Source: Paracoccus kondratievae
GTDB taxonomy: Bacteria > Pseudomonadota > Alphaproteobacteria > Rhodobacterales > Rhodobacteraceae
Length of the DNA stretch: 64,000 nucleotides
NCBI RefSeq assembly: GCF_009301415.1
Contig: NZ_CP045074.1
Coordinates: forward strand, 186,001 to 250,000
Direction of reading: 5' to 3'
In this document: piece by piece, positions 59,245 to 64,000 of the stretch
How positions within the stretch are numbered: the first letter of the stretch is position 1
Layout: every line of letters starts with the position of its first letter
Notes under the pieces: generated by a model
Database searches by the model: none
The model's input: only the letters and a program-made list of their open reading frames with translations
What the model was told of the DNA's origin: nothing
Made by a program: the position numbers and the translations under genes

Positions 59245-60258
59245 ATGAGGAACCAAAGCCCGCCCGGAAGGGCCAGATTGTCGGATGTCGCGCGGCGCGC
59301 CGGTGTGTCTGCCGCCACCGTCAGCCGTGTGCTGTCCCGCCCCGGGCTTGTTGCCGAGGCCACACGTGAGGCGGTGCTGAAGGCCGTCTCGGAAACCGGC
59401 TATCGGATCAATCACGCCGCCCGCAACCTGCGCAAGCAAAGGACAGGATGCGTGGTGGCGCTGCTGCCCAATCTGGCCAATTCCTTTTTCGCCAAGATCC
59501 TTGACGGCATGGGCCGTGAACTGGCCAGGGCGGGCTATGACCTGCTGGTCGCCGACACGCTTGAGGACAGCGGGCGCCACACCCGGCTTGACCGTTTCCT
59601 GGATCCTTCGCGCGCAGACGGGATCGTGCTGATGGACGGACTTGCGCCCTTTGACGATCTGGCCGGACGGCCCGACCTGCCCCCGGTCATCACCGCCTGC
59701 GAATGGATCGAGGGCGTGGAACTGCCGCGCGTCATGCTTGATAACCGCAAGGGCGCGGAACTGGCCGTTACCCATTTGCGCGATCTTGGCCATGACCATA
59801 TCGGCCTGATCGGCGGACCGCCCGACAATGTGCTGCACAAGGACCGGCTTGCGGGTGCGCAGACGGCGGCAGGATCGGCGCGCATCACGGGGTTTCCCGG
59901 GGATTTCACCATGCAGTCAGGCCAGCGCGCAGCCGAGGCCTGGCTCGCCCTGCCCGCACGCGACCGGCCCGGCGCGGTCTTTGCCTTTTCCGATGAGATG
60001 GCCTGCGCCTTTATGTCCGGGCTGCGGCGCGCAGGCATTAGCGTGCCTCAGGATCTGTCGATCATCGGCTTTGACGATATCGAACTGGTCTCGCACCTGA
60101 CCCCGGCGCTGACCACGATCCGCCAGCCCAAGCGCGAGATCGGGCGCAAGGCGGCGCAGATCATCCTTGACCGGATCGCGGGGCAGGAAATCCCCACCGT
60201 AACCCTGCTTGAGCCCGAACTGATGCTGCGCGAAACAACAGCCGCGCCGCAACGCTGA
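59245..60258 (+). CDS. LacI-family regulator of the sugar/polyol operon
   Basis: A 337-residue LacI/GalR regulator. The helix-turn-helix reads Arg-Leu-Ser-Asp-Val-Ala-Arg-Arg-Ala-Gly-Val-Ser-Ala-Ala-Thr-Val-Ser-Arg-Val-Leu, followed by a hinge and an effector domain. Translation may begin at this ATG or at the GTG one codon earlier; no strong ribosome-binding site is seen. It is divergent from the transporter operon, with two operator-like palindromes between, and is followed by a terminator. Confidence 0.92.
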   Translation: MRNQSPPGRARLSDVARRAGVSAATVSRVLSRPGLVAEATREAVLKAVSETGYRINHAARNLRKQRTGCVVALLPNLANSFFAKILDGMGRELARAGYDLLVADTLEDSGRHTRLDRFLDPSRADGIVLMDGLAPFDDLAGRPDLPPVITACEWIEGVELPRVMLDNRKGAELAVTHLRDLGHDHIGLIGGPPDNVLHKDRLAGAQTAAGSARITGFPGDFTMQSGQRAAEAWLALPARDRPGAVFAFSDEMACAFMSGLRRAGISVPQDLSIIGFDDIELVSHLTPALTTIRQPKREIGRKAAQIILDRIAGQEIPTVTLLEPELMLRETTAAPQR

Positions 60259-60264
60259 ACGAAA

Positions 60265-60291
60265 AAAGGGCACCCTGGTGGGACGCCCTTT
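60265..60291. terminator. Bidirectional terminator between lacI-type gene and dctA
   Basis: AAAGGGC (60265-60271) and GCCCTTT (60285-60291) form the outer stem, with CCC/GGG pairing inside. A-rich sequence on the left and T on the right suit termination from both sides. Confidence 0.7.
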
Positions 60292-60330
60292 CAGAACCGT
60301 TCAACAAGGAACCATTCCCCGGAACCGGAA

Positions 60331-61698
60331 TCAGTCGGCGCTGGCCTCGTTCAGTTGCAGGCCAGCCGGGGCGCCATGCAGATCATGGATCGGCTGGACA
60401 TCGCCGCGCAGATCTCCGGCAAGGGCGCGGTCGAACTGGTCGCGGTCAAACGCGCCTTCCCAACGGCTGACGACAACGGTCGCCACCGCATTGCCGATAA
60501 AGTTGGTGATCGAGCGGCATTCCGACATGAAACGGTCCACACCCAGGATCAGCGCCATACCCGCGACAGGCACCGTGGGCACGACCGAAAGCGTCGCGGC
60601 CAGGGTGATGAAGCCCGCCCCGGTCACACCCGCCGCGCCTTTCGACGACAGCATCGCCACCAAAAGCAGCAGAATCTGCTGTTGCAGCGTCAGATCGGTG
60701 TTGGTCGCCTGCGCAATGAACAGCGCCGCCAGCGTCATGTAGATATTGGTCCCGTCGAGGTTGAAGCTGTAGCCCGTCGGCACGACCAGCCCCACGACCG
60801 AGCGGCGGCAGCCTGCACGCTCCATCTTCTCCATCAGCGAGGGCAGCGCCGATTCCGAGGACGAGGTGCCCAGCACCAGCAGGATCTCGGCCTTGAGATA
60901 GGCCATCAGCCGAAAGATGGAAAACCCGTTCACCATGCAGACCGTGCCGAGCACCACGATCACAAACAGCGCCGAGGTCAGGTAAAAGGTCCCGACCAGC
61001 GTCGCCAGATTGATCACCGAAGCGATGCCGTATTTGCCGATGGTAAAGGCAAAGGCTCCAAAAGCCCCGATGGGCGCGGCCTTCATCAGGATATCGACCA
61101 TACGAAAGACGGCGTGGCTGATCGCCTCGAACAGGGTGACGACCGGCTTGCCCTTGTCGCCGATCAGGATCAGACCGATCCCGAACAGGATGGCGACAAA
61201 CAGCACCTGCAGGATATTGCCATCGACAAAGGCCGAGGTGATCGTCGTCGGAATGATGTCCATGACGAACCCGGTCAGCGAGGTCTCATGCGCCTTGGTG
61301 GCGTAATCGGCGACCTTGCTGCTGTCGAGCGTCGCGGGATCGATGTTCATGCCAGCACCGGGGCGGATGACATTGGCCGTGATCAGCCCGACGATCAGGG
61401 CAAGCGTCGAAAAGGTCAGGAAATAGCCAAAGGCCTTGCCGACGACCGAACCCACGCCCCTGAGCGTACCCATACCGGCCAGCCCGGTGACGATGGTCAG
61501 GAAAATCACCGGGGCGATGATCATCTTGACCAGTTTGATGAACGCATCGCCAAAAGGCTTCAGCGCCTCGCCCGTCTCGGGGTAGAAATGTCCGATCAGC
61601 GCACCGGCGAAGATGGCGCAAAGAACCTGAAAATATAGATGCCTGTAAAATGGCCGCGGTGCGTGAGCGACCGTCGCGGCCGTGGTGTCGATGTGCAT
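60331..61698 (-). CDS. dctA: C4-dicarboxylate:cation symporter DctA
   Basis: A 455-residue transporter of the DAACS family for succinate, fumarate and malate. Blocks include Lys-Met-Ile-Ile-Ala-Pro-Val-Ile-Phe (about residues 48-56), the serine-rich hairpin [10 protein letters not shown], and [11 protein letters not shown]. The ATG has GGAGGAGG upstream; a frame extending 35 codons further is rejected. It is divergent from dctB-dctD, with a sigma-54-type promoter and an inverted repeat between them. Confidence 0.95.
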   Translation of the reverse strand: MHIDTTAATVAHAPRPFYRHLYFQVLCAIFAGALIGHFYPETGEALKPFGDAFIKLVKMIIAPVIFLTIVTGLAGMGTLRGVGSVVGKAFGYFLTFSTLALIVGLITANVIRPGAGMNIDPATLDSSKVADYATKAHETSLTGFVMDIIPTTITSAFVDGNILQVLFVAILFGIGLILIGDKGKPVVTLFEAISHAVFRMVDILMKAAPIGAFGAFAFTIGKYGIASVINLATLVGTFYLTSALFVIVVLGTVCMVNGFSIFRLMAYLKAEILLVLGTSSSESALPSLMEKMERAGCRRSVVGLVVPTGYSFNLDGTNIYMTLAALFIAQATNTDLTLQQQILLLLVAMLSSKGAAGVTGAGFITLAATLSVVPTVPVAGMALILGVDRFMSECRSITNFIGNAVATVVVSRWEGAFDRDQFDRALAGDLRGDVQPIHDLHGAPAGLQLNEASAD

Positions 61699-61724
61699 GG
61701 GGCCTCCTCCAACCTGCGTATGAC

Positions 61725-61740
61725 GGCAATGTGACGGCCA
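61725..61740 (-). promoter_or_regulatory. Sigma-54-type promoter of dctA
   Basis: On the minus strand the site reads TGGCCGTCACATTGCC. This has the -24 GG and -12 GC with exactly 10 bases between, matching TGGCAC-N5-TTGC well. Transcription would start about 12 bases on, near 61714, with a leader of roughly 16 bases to the dctA ATG. Confidence 0.7.
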
Positions 61741-61833
61741 TGATAAATTCGCAGGCGGCGGCGCCCAAAAATCGCGCGCATGACAGCAATGCATTGTAAT
61801 CATGGCTTTTTACGCAGATCACTCCGGCGCATA

Positions 61834-61862
61834 TGTGTGGTTTTCCGCACAGATCTGATCTG
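61834..61862. promoter_or_regulatory. Upstream inverted repeats, candidate DctD sites
   Basis: TGTGTGG-TTTT-CCGCACA (61834-61851, 6 of 7 pairs) is followed by CAGATC-T-GATCTG (61850-61862). They lie about 95-135 bases upstream of the sigma-54 promoter, where DctD-type enhancer proteins bind. Confidence 0.6.
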
Positions 61863-61903
61863 TTAGTGTGGGAATCGGCACAAGCCTGATTCCCGGGAAA
61901 ACC

Positions 61904-63592
61904 ATGGTCGCCACCGTCGATTCGCATAGCGAAAGCCCCCGCCTGACATTGCGGCGGGTGATGGTTGTGGCGGCGCTTGTTCTGGTGCTTGTCCTGCTGC
62001 TTGCCCTGACCTTTCGCATTGCGCAGGCCAGTGCCACGCGCGAACTGACCGGGCGGCTGGCAATCAGCGCCCAAAGCCGGGTGCAGACGCTGGAAAGCGT
62101 TCTTGCCAAACAGCGTGTGGTGGCAACCGTGCTTGCAGATGACGCGGCGGTGCGGCAGGCTTTGATGGACCCTTCGCGCGCGAATGTCGCCCGGGTTTCG
62201 CAAAAGCTTGGGCGGCTGAAGGAACAGACCAGCAGCGCGGTGATCTACCTGCTGAACCGCGACGGGATCGCGATCGCCGCCTCGAACTGGCATGAACCGG
62301 ACAGTTTCGTCGGCTCGGACTATAGTTTCCGCAGCTATTTCACCGATGCGCTGGACCACGGTGAAGCAACGCAATTCGCGCTTGGCACGGTCAGCAACCG
62401 CCCGGGCCTTTATCTGTCGCATGACATACCGCAGGCGGGACACGCCCTTGGCGTCATCGTGGTTAAGGTCGAGTTCGAGCCGATGGAGAAAGGCTGGGCT
62501 GAGGCCGAGGAAACCACGCTTGTCACTGACAGCTCCGGTCAGGTGATCCTGACAAGCCAGCCCGCGCTGCGCTTCATGCCGATGCCGCCCCAGCCCGCTG
62601 GTCAGGTTTCGGCCCGGCTGGCGGTGCCGGGTGCGGATTGGGTGCTTTGGTTACGGGCGTCTGCGGCCGAGGCATCGCGGGCGGCCCTGCTGGCGGCGGG
62701 GACCTTTGGCTTTCTCTTTACCCTCTTTGCCGGCGCGGGGTTCTGGGCGCTGCGCATCCGTAGCCGCACCGCCCGCCGGATCGAGGCCGAGCGCCGCTAT
62801 CGCGCCGATCTGGAGCGCGCCGTGGCCGAGCGTACCCGTGACCTGACCACCGAAATGCGCGAACGCCGCACCGCCGAACAGCGGCTGTCGCAATTGCAGG
62901 GCGAGATGGTGCAGGCCAACAAGCTGGCAACCCTTGGCCAGATCGCAGCCGGCGTCGCGCATGAGGTGAACACGCCGCTGGCCACGATCCGTCTGCTGGC
63001 CGAAAACGGTCGTCAGATGCTGGGCGAAAAGGACGCGCCCGAGGTCAGCCGCAACCTGTCGCAGGTGCTGCGCATGACCGACCGCATCGCCCAGATCACC
63101 ACCGAATTGCGCGGCTTTTCCCGCAAGGCCACTGGCACGCTTGGCCCGGTTGCGATCAAAGAGGCGCTGGATGCGGCATTGTTGCTGACTGCCAGCGGGC
63201 GGCGCGCTCAGGATATCCGGCTGATCCTGCCCGAGATCCCCCCGGGCCTGCGTGCGATGGCCGAAACGGTAAGACTGGAGCAGATCCTTGTGAACCTGCT
63301 GCAAAACGCCCAAGAGGCGCTTATCGGCCGTCCCGGTCCCGAAATCCGGGTCACTCTGCGGGATGACGGGGCGATGCTGCGGATCAGTATTTCAGACAAC
63401 GGGCCCGGCCTTGCGCCCCAGATCGCGGCCAGCCTGTTCACCCCCTTTGCCACCAACAAACCCGAGGGGCTGGGCCTTGGTCTGGTCATCTCGCAAGAAA
63501 TCGCGCGCGATCTGGGCGGCAGCCTGACCGCCGAGCCACCGCGCGAAGGCGAAGGCGCAACCTTTCATCTGGACCTGCCGAAAGCTCAATGA
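61904..63592 (+). CDS. dctB: C4-dicarboxylate sensor histidine kinase DctB
   Basis: A 562-residue kinase. Helix 1 (about residues 18-40) and helix 2 (about 262-285) enclose a ~220-residue periplasmic double-PAS (dCACHE) domain with Arg-Asp-Gly-Ile-Ala-Ile-Ala-Ala-Ser-Asn-Trp and Ser-Asp-Tyr-Ser-Phe-Arg-Ser-Tyr-Phe blocks typical of DctB. A coiled coil follows, then His353 in Gly-Val-Ala-His-Glu-Val-Asn-Thr-Pro and the HATPase with Asn-Leu-Leu-Gln-Asn-Ala and Asp-Asn-Gly-Pro-Gly. A GTG 12 codons earlier is an alternative start. It overlaps dctD by 4 bases. Confidence 0.93.
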   Translation: MVATVDSHSESPRLTLRRVMVVAALVLVLVLLLALTFRIAQASATRELTGRLAISAQSRVQTLESVLAKQRVVATVLADDAAVRQALMDPSRANVARVSQKLGRLKEQTSSAVIYLLNRDGIAIAASNWHEPDSFVGSDYSFRSYFTDALDHGEATQFALGTVSNRPGLYLSHDIPQAGHALGVIVVKVEFEPMEKGWAEAEETTLVTDSSGQVILTSQPALRFMPMPPQPAGQVSARLAVPGADWVLWLRASAAEASRAALLAAGTFGFLFTLFAGAGFWALRIRSRTARRIEAERRYRADLERAVAERTRDLTTEMRERRTAEQRLSQLQGEMVQANKLATLGQIAAGVAHEVNTPLATIRLLAENGRQMLGEKDAPEVSRNLSQVLRMTDRIAQITTELRGFSRKATGTLGPVAIKEALDAALLLTASGRRAQDIRLILPEIPPGLRAMAETVRLEQILVNLLQNAQEALIGRPGPEIRVTLRDDGAMLRISISDNGPGLAPQIAASLFTPFATNKPEGLGLGLVISQEIARDLGGSLTAEPPREGEGATFHLDLPKAQ

Positions 63593-64000
63593 CCGACGCT
63601 CCACTTGTCCGCCTTGTCGATGACGATCCCGACCTGCTTGAGGCGCAGGCGCAGGCGCTGCATCTGGCCGGCTTTCGCGCCGAAACCTTTACCGATGCGG
63701 CAAGCGCGCTGGACGGGCTGGGTCGCGACTGGCCGGGGGTGGTGCTGTCAGATGTGCGCATGCCCGGCATGGACGGGTTTCAGTTGTTCCAGCGCATCCA
63801 TGCGCTTGACCCCGATCTGCCGGTGATCCTGCTGACCGGACATGGCGATGTGCCGATGGCAGTCGCGGCCCTGAAACAGGGGGTCTATGACTTTCTGACC
63901 AAACCGGTTGGCGGCGACACGCTGGCTGCGGCGCTGACGCGGGCGGCCTCGAACCGGGCGCTGGTGCTGGAAAACCGGGCGCTGCGCCGCCAGCAACAGG
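63589..64000 (+). CDS. dctD: C4-dicarboxylate response regulator DctD (5' part)
   Basis: The first ~137 residues of an NtrC-type regulator, open to the window end. The receiver domain has Val-Asp-Asp-Asp-Pro-Asp (acidic pair), phosphoacceptor Asp in Leu-Ser-Asp-Val-Arg-Met-Pro-Gly-Met-Asp-Gly, and Lys in Phe-Leu-Thr-Lys-Pro-Val. The AAA+ domain that would contact sigma-54 lies beyond the window. The ATG overlaps the dctB stop (ATGA). It should activate the sigma-54 dctA promoter. Confidence 0.93.
   Translation, partial: MTDAPLVRLVDDDPDLLEAQAQALHLAGFRAETFTDAASALDGLGRDWPGVVLSDVRMPGMDGFQLFQRIHALDPDLPVILLTGHGDVPMAVAALKQGVYDFLTKPVGGDTLAAALTRAASNRALVLENRALRRQQQ

Noticed and set aside
60355-61638. 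427-codon open frame opposite dctA
   Set aside because: Translation is Gln/His/Arg/Asp-rich low-complexity sequence of the kind produced by antisense reading of hydrophobic membrane genes.

Overview
The window is GC-rich bacterial DNA whose gene families and codon bias fit a Rhodobacterales alphaproteobacterium of Paracoccus type. The supporting content is TRAP and DctA/DctBD dicarboxylate uptake, a full carbon-phosphorus lyase set with a split phnE pair, several sugar ABC operons each with a LacI-type regulator, a branched-chain keto-acid dehydrogenase operon, and Tat-exported PhoX and glucan-biosynthesis proteins. I saw no rRNA, tRNA, CRISPR array or prophage. The only mobile DNA is a decayed IS pair at 9.4-11.2 kb. 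The genus is inferred, not shown.

Layout. 1-2.2 kb: end of a TRAP transporter operon (dctP fragment, dctQ, dctM). 2.2-3.9 kb: a DUF454 membrane protein and an FAD monooxygenase. 4.0-7.8 kb: a TetR repressor divergent from an EmrA/EmrB-type efflux pair, with a near-perfect operator palindrome on the promoter. 7.9-9.3 kb: an aldehyde dehydrogenase. 9.4-11.2 kb: a frameshifted IS481-family transposase next to an 818-bp IS5-family element bounded by TA. 11.4-18.5 kb: a CMD-like protein, a Tat-exported glucan-biosynthesis protein, rnk, phoX with a PHO-box-like repeat, an AHSA1/SRPBCC protein and a membrane-anchored DJ-1/PfpI protein. 18.5-25.3 kb: a LacI regulator, a sugar ABC transporter (binding protein, two permeases, ATPase) and an AGE-family sugar epimerase/isomerase. 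25.3-27.9 kb: a three-gene signalling unit made of an exported molybdopterin-fold-like protein, a membrane histidine kinase and a LuxR-type response regulator. 28.2-31.3 kb: a sarcosine/dimethylglycine dehydrogenase-like flavoprotein divergent from an XRE-cupin regulator. 31.5-35.8 kb: a cysteine-less caspase-like/peptidoglycan-binding protein, an unknown exported protein and a phytase-like esterase. 36-41.7 kb: bkdR and the four-gene branched-chain keto-acid dehydrogenase operon ending in a terminator. 41.8-53.5 kb: phosphonate uptake (phnCDE1E2), phnF, the C-P lyase genes phnGHIJKLN, a 2H-phosphoesterase-like DUF1045 gene on the other strand, and phnM. 53.6-60.3 kb: a ribose-type ABC transporter with a Gfo/Idh/MocA oxidoreductase, a TIM-barrel isomerase and a divergent LacI regulator. 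60.3-64 kb: dctA divergent from dctB-dctD, with a sigma-54-type promoter and an upstream inverted repeat; dctD runs off the end.

Taken together the region is a nutrient-acquisition block. It covers dicarboxylates, two sugars or polyols, phosphonates and phosphate esters, branched-chain amino acids and methylated glycines, and most units carry their own local regulator. The regulatory DNA is unusually readable: operator-like palindromes lie beside the TetR, PhnF and LacI genes, an 11-bp-period PHO-like repeat precedes phoX, and a sigma-54 promoter precedes dctA. The parts with least explanation are the three-gene signalling unit, the caspase-like protein with its unknown neighbour, and the DUF1045 gene inside the phn cluster.
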